Notes: generated from the sequence alone by a model not told the origin. DNA of 8,304 nt from DATCVA01 sp036567205 (GCA_036567205.1 DATCVA010000020.1:1-8304); one strand, 5' to 3'. Positions 1 through 7,255 are shown, counted from the first letter of the stretch. Numbers and translations are program-made.

Positions 1-425
1 ACCTGTGCCACGTATATGGCATAAATGAACAGGCCGATCACAATCGACGGCGCGGACAACAGCACATCGTTCAAGAAGCGTGTGGCCGGAGCGAGCCAGC
101 CACGCTGGCCGTACTCGGCAAGATAGGTTCCAGCCAGAACACCGATTGGCGTGCCGATTCCGGTGGCCACCGCCGCCATCGCGATACTGCCCAAAATGGC
201 GTTGATCAGTCCACCGTCGGCGCCCGGTGGCGGAGTCGCTTGCGTAAACAGCGTAAACGATAATGCCCCTCCGCCTTTGACGATCAGGGTCAAAATAATC
301 CAGCACAGCCAGAACAGGCCAAACACTAACGCGGCCAGTGACAAGACCAGCATAATGCGGTTGAACCGATGGCGTTTTCTATACACCGGGTTGGACAGGC
401 TAACAATTGAATCGGGATCAAACAT
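1..425 (-). CDS. pstA: Phosphate ABC transporter permease PstA, N-terminal part (runs off left edge)
   Basis: This is one of the two membrane subunits of the PstSCAB2 phosphate importer; with PstC it forms the inner-membrane channel. The ATG lies at 425-423 on the minus strand and 141 codons are visible, about half of a protein that is 296 residues in E. coli. A hydrophobic segment at about residues 24-48 is the first membrane helix. It is followed by the family signature LFTQATPPPG (59-68), then a second helix near 75-100 and the block GTYLAEYGQRGW (99-110), which matches GIYLAEYGRKSW in E. coli PstA. The segment RFLNDVLLSAPSIVIGLF (116-133) is also nearly identical to E. coli. The EAA loop that contacts PstB lies outside the window. 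The start is 15 nt after the pstC stop and has no clear Shine-Dalgarno sequence, so translation may depend on coupling to pstC. Co-transcription with pstC is inferred. The identification is firm. Confidence 0.95.
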   Translation of the reverse strand, partial: MFDPDSIVSLSNPVYRKRHRFNRIMLVLSLAALVFGLFWLCWIILTLIVKGGGALSFTLFTQATPPPGADGGLINAILGSIAMAAVATGIGTPIGVLAGTYLAEYGQRGWLAPATRFLNDVLLSAPSIVIGLFIYAIYVAQ

Positions 426-440
426 AATATTTTTAGCCCA

Positions 441-1379
441 TTAACGCGAAGTGCCTTCGTTTTTGTTCAAACGAAGCAATAAGACTTTAGACAGAGCCAA
501 TACCACCGTGGTAATCAGGAACAGAATCAACCCAAGCTCGAGCAGAGCGGACTTTTGCATGCCCCCTGCTTCGTTAAATTCGTTAGCCAGGGCCGAGGCA
601 ATGGAGTTGGACGGCGCAAATATGGAATTCGGTAAATTAAAGGCATTACCTATAACGAAGGTAACTGCCATTGTTTCGCCTAACGCACGGCCCAGGCCCA
701 ACATAATGCCGCCAATAACGCCATGCTTGGTATAAGGCAAAACAACTTTCCAGACAACCTCCCAGGTGGTGCCGCCCAAGCCGTAGGCCGACTCTTTCAA
801 CAACGAAGGCACCAGTTCGAATACGTCGCGCATGACCGCTGTAATAAACGGAATCACCATAATTGACAGGATCAACCCGGCGGTAAACACGCCAATGCCA
901 AATGGGGGCCCTGCAAATATTTGATTTAGAACCGGGATATCGGCAAAAAAGGTGATGACATACGGCTGGATATAAGTCTGGAAGAAAGGAACAAAAACGA
1001 AAAGCCCCCACATCCCGTAAATAATCGACGGAATAGCAGCCAGCATTTCAATGGCGGTGCCCAGCGGACGGCGCAGCCATGTAGGAGAAAGCTCTGTTAA
1101 GAACATTGCAATACCGAAGGACACAGGCACCGCGATAATCAGAGCAATGAATGAGGTAAGAACTGTACCTACAATAGGTACTAATGCACCATACTGATTT
1201 TGAACCGGATCCCAATTATTGGTCCAGAGAAAAGACAGGCCATATTCGGAAATGGACTCGCGGCTACCATAAATAAGCGAGACCATAATGGCCGCCAACA
1301 GCATGAATACCAAGAAAGCGAACGTACGGGTCACGTTCTTGAAGGCAACATCCATTAAAGCGCTTGGTTTTTTTATCAT
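441..1379 (-). CDS. pstC: Phosphate ABC transporter permease PstC
   Basis: This is the second integral membrane subunit of the Pst importer, passing phosphate delivered by PstS through a channel formed with PstA and powered by PstB. The protein has 312 residues against 319 in E. coli, so it is full length. Six hydrophobic segments can be read: about 20-37, 67-92, 112-133, 162-182, 220-246 and 278-303. The permease EAA-type loop is visible as LKESAYGLGGTTWEVVWKVV (194-213). It is followed by GLGRALGETMAV (228-239), which carries the Arg and Glu of the family's conserved RxxGE motif. Start choice: the ATG at 1379 has a weak AGAG 5 nt upstream. An internal ATG (Met9) also precedes the first helix, so the true N-terminus could be 8 residues shorter. 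It sits 164 bp after pstS with a hairpin in between, and 15 nt before pstA. Identification is certain at family level. Confidence 0.96.
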   Translation of the reverse strand: MIKKPSALMDVAFKNVTRTFAFLVFMLLAAIMVSLIYGSRESISEYGLSFLWTNNWDPVQNQYGALVPIVGTVLTSFIALIIAVPVSFGIAMFLTELSPTWLRRPLGTAIEMLAAIPSIIYGMWGLFVFVPFFQTYIQPYVITFFADIPVLNQIFAGPPFGIGVFTAGLILSIMVIPFITAVMRDVFELVPSLLKESAYGLGGTTWEVVWKVVLPYTKHGVIGGIMLGLGRALGETMAVTFVIGNAFNLPNSIFAPSNSIASALANEFNEAGGMQKSALLELGLILFLITTVVLALSKVLLLRLNKNEGTSR

Positions 1380-1467
1380 GACAACTCTGACTGTTTTACG
1401 CTTAAGGATGGCGACATAGACGGATACCCCGGGCTTTCGAAATTTAACGATGAATACTGTAATTTTT

Positions 1468-1503
1468 ACACAACAAAGACGGTGCCGTACAAGGGCACCG
1501 TCT
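1468..1503 (-). terminator. Hairpin between pstS and pstC, likely leaky terminator or mRNA stabiliser
   Basis: A perfect 10-bp stem, AGACGGTGCC / GGCACCGTCT (arms 1477-1486 and 1494-1503), encloses a 7-nt loop 41 nt after the pstS stop. In the direction of pstS transcription it is followed by TTTGTTGTGT, a broken T tract rather than a clean run of Ts. This shape suits partial termination, which would leave abundant pstS message while only part of the transcription reaches pstC-pstA. It could equally protect the 3' end of a processed pstS mRNA. The hairpin is seen directly; its effect is inferred. Confidence 0.72.
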
Positions 1504-1543
1504 GGAGGGGCTTTATACTACATAAAACCCGGACATTGGACGC

Positions 1544-2587
1544 TTACTTCCAAACAGCAGCGCCGTCGGCTGCTTTAATCTCGGTTTTCCACAGCTCGTT
1601 GATTTGGGCCGTAACCTTTTCAGGCATTGGCACATAATCAAGTTCAGCGGCTGATTTGGCGCCATTTTTAAATGCCCAGTCAAAGAAAGCCAAGACTTCC
1701 TTGCCTGCTTCGGGCTTGTCCTGCTTTTTGTGCACCAGAATGAACGATGCCGAGGTAACAGGCCACGATTGAGCACCAGGCTGCCCTGTCAACACAACGC
1801 CCATACCGGGAACGCTCTTCCAGTCGGCATTGGCGGCTGCTGCAGCAAACGCTTCTTGCGAAGGCTGAACATAGTTGCCATCTTTATTTTGCAACTGTGT
1901 CCACGACAGATTATTTTGCTTGGCATAGGCATACTCGACGTAACCGATCGAGTTTTTAAGCTGGCGAACGTAAGCTGCGACACCCTCGTTACCTTTGCCG
2001 CCTTGACCCGTGGGCCATTTTACCGCTTTTCCTTCGCCTACTTTTTCTTTCCAGTCGGCCGAAACCTTGGACAGATAGTTGGTCCAGCCAAATGTCGTGC
2101 CCGAACCGTCCGAACGGTGAACCACGATAATGGAAGTGTCAGGCAATTTAGCGTTGGGGTTCAACGACTTGATGGCGGGATCGTTCCATTTGGTAACTTT
2201 AGCCAGAAAAATATCGGCCAGTACCGTACCGGATAGTTTCAACTCGCCAGGCTTAATGCCATCGACGTTAATAACCGGAACCGTACCACCGATAATGGCG
2301 GGAAACTGAAATAAGTCGTTCTTTTCCAGGGCGTCGGCTTTCATTGGATCGTCAGACGCACCAAAATCTACTGTTTTGGCAATAATTTGCTGTTGGCCGC
2401 CACCGGAACCAATGGACTGGTAGTTGATGCGATTGCCCGTGGCTTCATTATATTGAGCGGCCCATTTGGCATAAATGGGGAATGGGAACGATGCGCCTGC
2501 GCCTGTAACATCGGCAGCATGCGCAGCCAATGAAGCAGCGCCAAAGGCGATACCAACTGAAACTTGCAATAAAACGCGTTTAAACAT
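1544..2587 (-). CDS. pstS: Periplasmic phosphate-binding protein PstS
   Basis: This high-affinity phosphate-binding protein of the periplasm hands phosphate to PstC/PstA. It has 347 residues. Residues 1-24 form a Sec signal peptide: basic MFKR, a hydrophobic core, and cleavage expected after AHA (22-24). Aligning from memory with E. coli PstS gives a constant offset of 23 and keeps the phosphate ligands: Ser33 and Phe34 in GASFPF, Ser61 in SIGSGGG, Asp79 in FGASDD, and Arg158, Ser162, Gly163 and Thr164 in HRSDGSGTTF. Asp160 matches the E. coli aspartate that contacts the anion. Ser33 replaces the E. coli Thr10, a conservative change. Other family blocks are KWPTGQGGKGNEG (190-202) and IGYVEYAYAKQNNL (214-227). 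The start has a good Shine-Dalgarno AAGAGGA at about 2595-2601, 7 nt before the ATG. It is first in the pst operon, with its own PHO-box promoter upstream. Confidence 0.98.
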   Translation of the reverse strand: MFKRVLLQVSVGIAFGAASLAAHAADVTGAGASFPFPIYAKWAAQYNEATGNRINYQSIGSGGGQQQIIAKTVDFGASDDPMKADALEKNDLFQFPAIIGGTVPVINVDGIKPGELKLSGTVLADIFLAKVTKWNDPAIKSLNPNAKLPDTSIIVVHRSDGSGTTFGWTNYLSKVSADWKEKVGEGKAVKWPTGQGGKGNEGVAAYVRQLKNSIGYVEYAYAKQNNLSWTQLQNKDGNYVQPSQEAFAAAAANADWKSVPGMGVVLTGQPGAQSWPVTSASFILVHKKQDKPEAGKEVLAFFDWAFKNGAKSAAELDYVPMPEKVTAQINELWKTEIKAADGAAVWK

Positions 2588-2641
2588 CGGGCAATCCTCT
2601 TAAACTGTTCAATAATCAAAACAGGCACAACCTGCATAACC

Positions 2642-2678
2642 ACTATGGTAAGCGGTGAATATGACATGTTCGTGACAA
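2642..2678 (-). promoter_or_regulatory. PHO box and -10 element of the pstS promoter
   Basis: Read on the minus strand, 2678-2661 is TTGTCAC GAAC ATGTCAT. These are two TGTCA-centred heptamers at the 11-nt period that PhoB recognises (E. coli consensus CTGTCAT, 4 nt, CTGTCAT), and only the first base of each half and one last base differ. Ten nt downstream is TACCAT (2650-2645), with the alternative CATAGT at 2647-2642 as the -10. No -35 hexamer is needed at PhoB-activated promoters, where the PHO box replaces it. The predicted transcript would start near 2638, leaving a leader of about 50 nt. The box begins 18 nt after the ppk stop codon. The box is seen directly; PhoB control is inferred from the family consensus. 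Confidence 0.85.
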
Positions 2679-2696
2679 TGAAAATTACTTTTCAAA

Positions 2697-4781
2697 TTAC
2701 GCACTTAATTGCTGCATGAGGAATTTATGAAGATTAAACGAAGCACGGCGGCTTTTGACTTTTACGTAGCTGCCATCGGACTGGCCGCGCCATGCCAGTT
2801 GATTATCGCGCAAAGCATACATAAACGCTTCATTTATTACACGTTTTTTTAACGTCTTGTCCAGAACCGGAAAGCCCAGCTCGACACGTCGGAAAAAATT
2901 GCGATCCATCCAGTCGGCCGACGATAAATAAACATTTTCAGCACCGTTACTGTAAAAATAAAACACGCGGGGATGCTCGAGAAAGCGTCCAATAATTGAA
3001 CGCACGCGAATATTTTCCGACAAACCTGGCAGCCCCGGACGCAAGGCGCAAGCTCCACGGATGATCAGGTTGATTTTTACCCCCGCCTGACTTGCCTTGT
3101 AAAGCTCATCAATAATAATGGGCTCTAGCAGCGAATTCATTTTGGCCATGATGCGCGCTTTTTTTCCGGCTTTGGCATTGGCCGCTTCAGCTTGTATCAT
3201 GGCCACCATGGTGTCGTGCAGGGTAAATGGCGACTGCAGTAATAACTTAAGCGGGCGCCGCGCTCCCAGGCCGGTAAGCAACGAAAATACGTTGTCCATG
3301 TCTTCGCACATTTTGGAGTTGGCCGTAAGCAAACCGAAATCGGTATAAAGCCGGGCCGTGCGCGGATGATAATTACCCGTGCCCAAATGCCCGTAGCGCT
3401 TGATTTGCCCTTTTTCACGCCTTAATACCAGCGCCATTTTGGCGTGTGTTTTATGCCCCACCACGCCATAACTGACATGGGCTCCAACCGCCTCGAGCTT
3501 AGCGGCCCAATTGATGTTGGTTTGCTCATCGAACCGGGCCATAAGCTCGACGATGACAGTAACTTCTTTTCCTGCCTTCGCGGCCCCCAGAAGCAGCGCC
3601 ATTAATTCAGAGTCTTCCCCTGTGCGATAAATCGTTTGCTTAATAGCCACCACACTGGGATCGTGAGCCGCAATAGTTAAAAAATCGAGGACGGCCTGAA
3701 ACGATTGATAGGGATGATGCAGCAGATGATCGCGGGCTGCAATAGCGCTGAAGAGCTCGTCGGGATCGTCGGATAGCTCGTCAAACGGGGCGGGCATTTT
3801 AGGGCGATGATCGGAAAACACAAGGTCAGGACGATCAACCACATTGCACAGCTGCATCAAACGCGACAAATTGACCGGACCGCTGACACGGTAAGTATCG
3901 TGCTCTGCAAGTAAAAACTCCTGCTGCAGGAAAAACGCCAGATCGTTGGGCATGACATGGTCGATTTCCAGCCGTACCGCTGCGCCGAAATTGCGCTGAG
4001 TCAGCTCGCCCTGCAAAGCTTGCCGCAAATTAGTAATTTCTTCTTCGTCGACAAACAGATCGCTATTGCGCGTAACACGCCACTGGTAGCAACCCTTGAC
4101 CTCGAGGCCAGGAAACAATTCGCCAACGAACATCTCAATAAGTGCCGTCAACAGAATATAGCCATCGGGCAAGCCGGAAATTTCGCTGGGCACTTTCATT
4201 ACACGCGGCAAGGCGCGCGGTGCCTGCACGATAGCGATCGTGCCTTTGCGCCTGAACGCATCTTCGCCCGATAAGGCCACGATAAAGTTAAGGCTTTTGT
4301 TATACACACGCGGAAATGGGTGGGCCGGATCAAGGCCGATAGGCGTCAGCAACGGTTTTACTTCGCGCATAAAAAGTGCATGAGCCCAATGACGCTGCTC
4401 TTCCGTCCAGTTTTCGTGGTCCAGCAGCCCAATGCCTTCGTCGCGAAGTTGCGGTAAAACCTGACTAAGCAGCAAACTGTTTTGGCGCTCGATAAGCGTG
4501 CGGGCCACAACTTGTATGCGCTCAAAAGCCTCTGCCGGCGTATAGCCGTCGGCGCCGACCACGATAGAATGCTGGGCCAGCTGTTCTTTGAGGCTGGAGA
4601 TTCGTATCTCGAAGAACTCATCCAGATTCGAACTTACGATACAAATGTAGCGCAATCTTTCAAGCAAGGGCGTCTCTCGGTTCTCGGCCATTGCCAGTAC
4701 CCGCTCATTAAACTTCAGCAGCGATAACTCTCGGTTAAGCAGCGTTGGCGTCGGTGTCGTATCGGGTACGGTTGAATGCAT
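2697..4781 (-). CDS. ppk1: Polyphosphate kinase 1 (Ppk1)
   Basis: This enzyme reversibly transfers the gamma-phosphate of ATP to the end of a polyphosphate chain, making the cell's phosphate store. The 694 residues compare with 688 in E. coli. Domain order is typical: N domain about 12-118 with SSNLDEFFEIR (50-60), head domain about 128-310, then two phospholipase D-like catalytic domains at about 335-500 and 507-680. The autophosphorylated His is His446 in HKTHAK and the second catalytic His is His465 in RYGHLGTGNYH. Their 19-residue spacing equals E. coli His435/His454. Asn52, Arg386 (IYRTGEDS), Arg416 (ARFDEQ) and His603 (LEHPRV) match the E. coli nucleotide and Mg ligands Asn45, Arg375, Arg405 and His592. 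Every key residue I looked for is present. The ATG at 4781 has GGAT 6 nt upstream. The gene is divergent from ppx, not in an operon with it, and has its own PHO box. No terminator is evident before pstS, so read-through is possible. Confidence 0.98.
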   Translation of the reverse strand: MHSTVPDTTPTPTLLNRELSLLKFNERVLAMAENRETPLLERLRYICIVSSNLDEFFEIRISSLKEQLAQHSIVVGADGYTPAEAFERIQVVARTLIERQNSLLLSQVLPQLRDEGIGLLDHENWTEEQRHWAHALFMREVKPLLTPIGLDPAHPFPRVYNKSLNFIVALSGEDAFRRKGTIAIVQAPRALPRVMKVPSEISGLPDGYILLTALIEMFVGELFPGLEVKGCYQWRVTRNSDLFVDEEEITNLRQALQGELTQRNFGAAVRLEIDHVMPNDLAFFLQQEFLLAEHDTYRVSGPVNLSRLMQLCNVVDRPDLVFSDHRPKMPAPFDELSDDPDELFSAIAARDHLLHHPYQSFQAVLDFLTIAAHDPSVVAIKQTIYRTGEDSELMALLLGAAKAGKEVTVIVELMARFDEQTNINWAAKLEAVGAHVSYGVVGHKTHAKMALVLRREKGQIKRYGHLGTGNYHPRTARLYTDFGLLTANSKMCEDMDNVFSLLTGLGARRPLKLLLQSPFTLHDTMVAMIQAEAANAKAGKKARIMAKMNSLLEPIIIDELYKASQAGVKINLIIRGACALRPGLPGLSENIRVRSIIGRFLEHPRVFYFYSNGAENVYLSSADWMDRNFFRRVELGFPVLDKTLKKRVINEAFMYALRDNQLAWRGQSDGSYVKVKSRRASFNLHKFLMQQLSA

Positions 4782-4810
4782 ACAAAGATCCAGTGTTTCA
4801 GTTACGCATT

Positions 4811-4844
4811 TTTATACGTCATTTTTTTTACAGAATCATGACAG
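4811..4844 (-). promoter_or_regulatory. PHO box and -10 element of the ppk promoter
   Basis: On the minus strand 4844-4827 reads CTGTCAT GATT CTGTAAA: a perfect first half, a 4-nt spacer and a second half with 5 of 7 matches to the E. coli PhoB consensus. Exactly 10 nt further comes TATAAA (4816-4811), a 5-of-6 match to the sigma-70 -10 element. The same 10-nt spacing is found at the pstS promoter in this window, which supports both calls. The predicted start near 4804 gives a leader of about 23 nt to the ppk ATG. The motif is seen directly; induction by phosphate starvation is inferred. Confidence 0.86.
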
Positions 4845-4941
4845 TTTAAAAATAATGGGTTATCGCAAGGTCAACTCTATATAAAGCAGCCTGTTTAGTC
4901 CACATTTGCCGACATAAAACGATTCCGACGCATTCAGACTT

Positions 4942-4965
4942 TATAATCCCCCTCGTACTTATAAA
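4942..4965 (+). promoter_or_regulatory. Candidate -10 elements for ppx
   Basis: A perfect TATAAT (4942-4947) lies 30 nt before the ppx start and a second candidate, TATAAA (4960-4965), lies 12 nt before it. No convincing -35 hexamer sits 15-19 nt upstream of either, and no PHO box is oriented toward ppx. Initiation from the first would give a leader of about 24 nt; from the second the message would be almost leaderless. The hexamers are seen directly, but which one works is unknown. The rest of the 196-bp divergent region holds the ppk PHO box and AT-rich sequence. Confidence 0.45.
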
Positions 4966-4977
4966 AATCCCACACTA

Positions 4978-6465
4978 ATGGACTACCTACTTGCCGCAGT
5001 TGACCTGGGCTCAAATAGCTTCCGGCTTTCAATCGGACGCGTCGTACAACAAGACGGGATTGCGCAAATCTACGCCATCGACAGACTCAAAGAGTCCGCC
5101 AGGCTGGCCGCCGGCCTAAGCCGTAACAACATTCTGGACGAAGCCGCTATCGAGCGCGCCATCACGGTTCTGAAGCGCTACGGCGAGCGGCTCGAAGGTT
5201 TCCATCCCAACCGCGTTCGGGCTGTGGCTACGAACACCTTCCGCGTCGCGCGCAACGTCGACGACATATTGCCACGCGCCGAAGCCGCTTTGGGATTCCC
5301 CATTGAAGTCATCGCCGGACAAGAAGAAGCCCGCCTGATTTACTCGGGCGTGGCCAATGAACTGCCGCCCTCCGACAACAAGCGCCTGGTAATCGACATT
5401 GGCGGCGGCTCAACCGAGGTCATTATCGGCCAGGGTTACGAGCCCCTTCACCTGTCGTCGCTTTATATGGGGTGCGTCAGTTTTACCAAACAGTTTTTCC
5501 CCGACGGGCACATAACCGCCGAACGCATGGAGCAGGCTGAACTAGCCGCACGCCGCGAGCTCGAAGGCATATCCAAGCAATACCGCAAAACCGGCTGGCA
5601 AGAGGCTTATGGATCGTCAGGCACCGCCAAAGGCCTGCTCGCGGTATTGCAGGAAGGCGGCATGTCCAAAAAGGGTATTACTCTTGAGGGCCTGGAAAAA
5701 CTGAAGGCAAAACTGATCAAGGACGGCAAAGTCATCATGAGCGCCTTGCCGGGCCTGAAACCGGATCGCGCCCTGGTATTGGGCGGCGGCCTGGCTATTA
5801 TGCTAGCCGCTTTTCGCGAGCTCAAAATCGGCCGGATGCTGCCAGGCGAAGGCGCATTGCGAGTGGGCGTTCTGTATGATTTATTGGGTCGCGATTCGCA
5901 ACACGACAAACGCGATGAAACCGTACGTCAATTTCTTCAGCGTTATCACGTTGATACCCGCCAGTCGGCTCGTGTCAAGCAACTGGCTCTGCATTTTTTC
6001 AACCAGCTCGAACTGGACCCCAGCGAGAAAGACGAAATAATACGGACACTGGGATGGGCGGCCGATCTGCACGAAGTTGGAATCTCGATCGCGCACGACG
6101 ACTATCATAAACATGGCGCCTACATTCTCGGCCACGCCGACATGCCTGGATTTTCCAATGACGATCAGGCTCTGCTAGCCCTGATGGTGCTGGGCCATCA
6201 TGGCAAGATCTCTAAACTTAAAGTACACGAAGCAACACGTGCCAAATGGTTTGCATTGTTATGTCTTCGACTGGCTGTTTTACTGACGCGCCGTCGCGAA
6301 GCTCAGGCCAAAGTCCCCATCAAGCTTGAAAGCAAGGGCGCTGCGATTCGAGTACACACCAGCCAGGCCTGGCTGGCCACACATGCATTGTCGGAATATT
6401 CGCTGCGCAACGAAATGCGCGAATGGACCAAGGCCGGCTTTGACTTTGCACTGCTGGAAACCTAA
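4978..6465 (+). CDS. ppx: Exopolyphosphatase (Ppx/GppA family)
   Basis: This enzyme removes terminal phosphates from long polyphosphate, opposing Ppk1; the family also includes pppGpp phosphatase GppA. The 495 residues compare with 513 in E. coli Ppx. An ASKHA (sugar kinase/Hsp70/actin) fold occupies about 1-305. AAVDLGSNSFRLSIGR (6-21) is the first phosphate loop; GQEEARL (114-120) supplies the catalytic Glu117 (E. coli Glu121). VIDIGGGSTEVIIG (138-151) supplies Asp140 and Glu147 (E. coli Asp143/Glu150), and YGSSGTAKG (211-219) is the other loop. The C-terminal helical HD-like domain carries LHEVGISIAHDDYHKHGAYIL (364-384) and LGHHGK (405-410). The presence of this domain and the nearby ppk favour Ppx over GppA. 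The start is secure because no in-frame start codon lies between it and a stop at 4915, and the first residues align with the family. No Shine-Dalgarno sequence precedes it. Its stop overlaps the convergent acyltransferase stop by 4 bp. Confidence 0.95.
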   Translation: MDYLLAAVDLGSNSFRLSIGRVVQQDGIAQIYAIDRLKESARLAAGLSRNNILDEAAIERAITVLKRYGERLEGFHPNRVRAVATNTFRVARNVDDILPRAEAALGFPIEVIAGQEEARLIYSGVANELPPSDNKRLVIDIGGGSTEVIIGQGYEPLHLSSLYMGCVSFTKQFFPDGHITAERMEQAELAARRELEGISKQYRKTGWQEAYGSSGTAKGLLAVLQEGGMSKKGITLEGLEKLKAKLIKDGKVIMSALPGLKPDRALVLGGGLAIMLAAFRELKIGRMLPGEGALRVGVLYDLLGRDSQHDKRDETVRQFLQRYHVDTRQSARVKQLALHFFNQLELDPSEKDEIIRTLGWAADLHEVGISIAHDDYHKHGAYILGHADMPGFSNDDQALLALMVLGHHGKISKLKVHEATRAKWFALLCLRLAVLLTRRREAQAKVPIKLESKGAAIRVHTSQAWLATHALSEYSLRNEMREWTKAGFDFALLET

Positions 6466-7247
6466 ACCAGGCCGAAATGGCGCCGATAGCGAATATCCAT
6501 ACGCGTCATATCAAGCAATACGGGAAAGTCTGCTGTATTGAAATCCGGGTCCCAGGCCGGTTCGCCGCAAATCTTGGCGCCCAGATTCAAATAGCCTTTT
6601 ATAAGCGGTGGGACGCGCGCCGGCAGCTCGCTGTCGAGCCGCTCAACCGGATAACGATGCCGTGGAGTCACGATGGGCAAATCCGGCTCGCTGTCGATGG
6701 CCTTACTGGCAGAACGCCAAACTTCAGCAGCCGTTACGCCGTCATCTCGCAAGCTGACGCTGGCGCAACCTAGTACGTAACGCGCGCCCAGGCCCTGGAC
6801 CGTTGCAGCGATGCCCGACCACAACAGCATAATTACTGAACCATTCCGGTAATCCGGATGGATGCAAGAACGTCCGACTTCGGCCAGACTATGGCGAACG
6901 CTACTTAAGCTGGAAATATCGAATTCGGACTCAGAATAATATTCGCCGGCTTTAAGCGCATTGGCCGGCGTGAGCAAACGGTAAGTCCCCACGACACGAT
7001 TCGTCTTGCTTTCTTTAACCATGAAATGCTCGCACCAGGGGTCGAAACGGTCTGAGTCCAGACCGTCGGCCCCATCGGGGAAAATAGCATTCATCTCGTC
7101 GGTGAAGACCTGGTAGCGCAACCGTTGAATAGCTTCGAGCTCTTCGTTAGTCCGGGCTATGCCCATAACAAGACCGCCATCAGCCGAACCAGGCCAGCTA
7201 CCACCAAGGCCTGCGCCGGCCTGTTGCACACGAGAAAGCTCTAGCAT
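6462..7247 (-). CDS. OlsB-like GNAT-fold N-acyltransferase (putative ornithine N-alpha-acyltransferase)
   Basis: The protein belongs to the GNAT group that holds OlsB, which uses acyl-ACP to acylate the alpha-amine of ornithine in the first step of phosphorus-free ornithine lipid synthesis. From the ATG at 7247 it is 261 residues. Family blocks are RLRYQVFTDEM (42-52), FDPWCEHFMV (68-77), VVGTYRLL (85-92), EVGRSCIHPDYRNGSVI (123-139) and the C-terminal PPLIKGYLNLGAKICGEPAW (213-232) with FPVLLDM (241-247). It lacks a signal peptide or membrane helix, so it is probably cytoplasmic or peripheral at the membrane. The first 25 residues are Gly/Ser-rich. Start: a GTG at 7256 and an ATG at 7253 are also in frame, but the GTG overlaps the GGAG ribosome site and the second ATG is only 2 nt from it. 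The ATG at 7247 is 8 nt away and preferred. No OlsA-type second acyltransferase is in the window, so the substrate is not settled. It follows glmM by 65 nt and may be co-transcribed. Confidence 0.82.
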   Translation of the reverse strand: MLELSRVQQAGAGLGGSWPGSADGGLVMGIARTNEELEAIQRLRYQVFTDEMNAIFPDGADGLDSDRFDPWCEHFMVKESKTNRVVGTYRLLTPANALKAGEYYSESEFDISSLSSVRHSLAEVGRSCIHPDYRNGSVIMLLWSGIAATVQGLGARYVLGCASVSLRDDGVTAAEVWRSASKAIDSEPDLPIVTPRHRYPVERLDSELPARVPPLIKGYLNLGAKICGEPAWDPDFNTADFPVLLDMTRMDIRYRRHFGLV

Positions 7248-7255
7248 AGACATCA

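Noticed and set aside
1380..1397. TGTCAT next to a TCAG-type repeat just before pstC, resembling a PHO box
   Set aside because: The second half would overlap the pstC ATG, so it could not drive pstC, and the first half matches the consensus poorly.
1730..2236. Plus-strand open frame of 168 codons opposite pstS
   Set aside because: It lies entirely inside a certain pstS gene, has no recognisable domain and looks like a composition shadow.
3957..4274. Plus-strand open frame of 105 codons opposite ppk
   Set aside because: It is antisense to the head-domain region of a fully conserved Ppk1, with no family resemblance and no ribosome site.
4869..4874. Minus-strand TTGACC as a -35 for a second, constitutive ppk promoter
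   Set aside because: At 17 nt spacing the would-be -10 is TTTTAA, only 3 of 6 matches; the PHO-box promoter nearby is far better supported.
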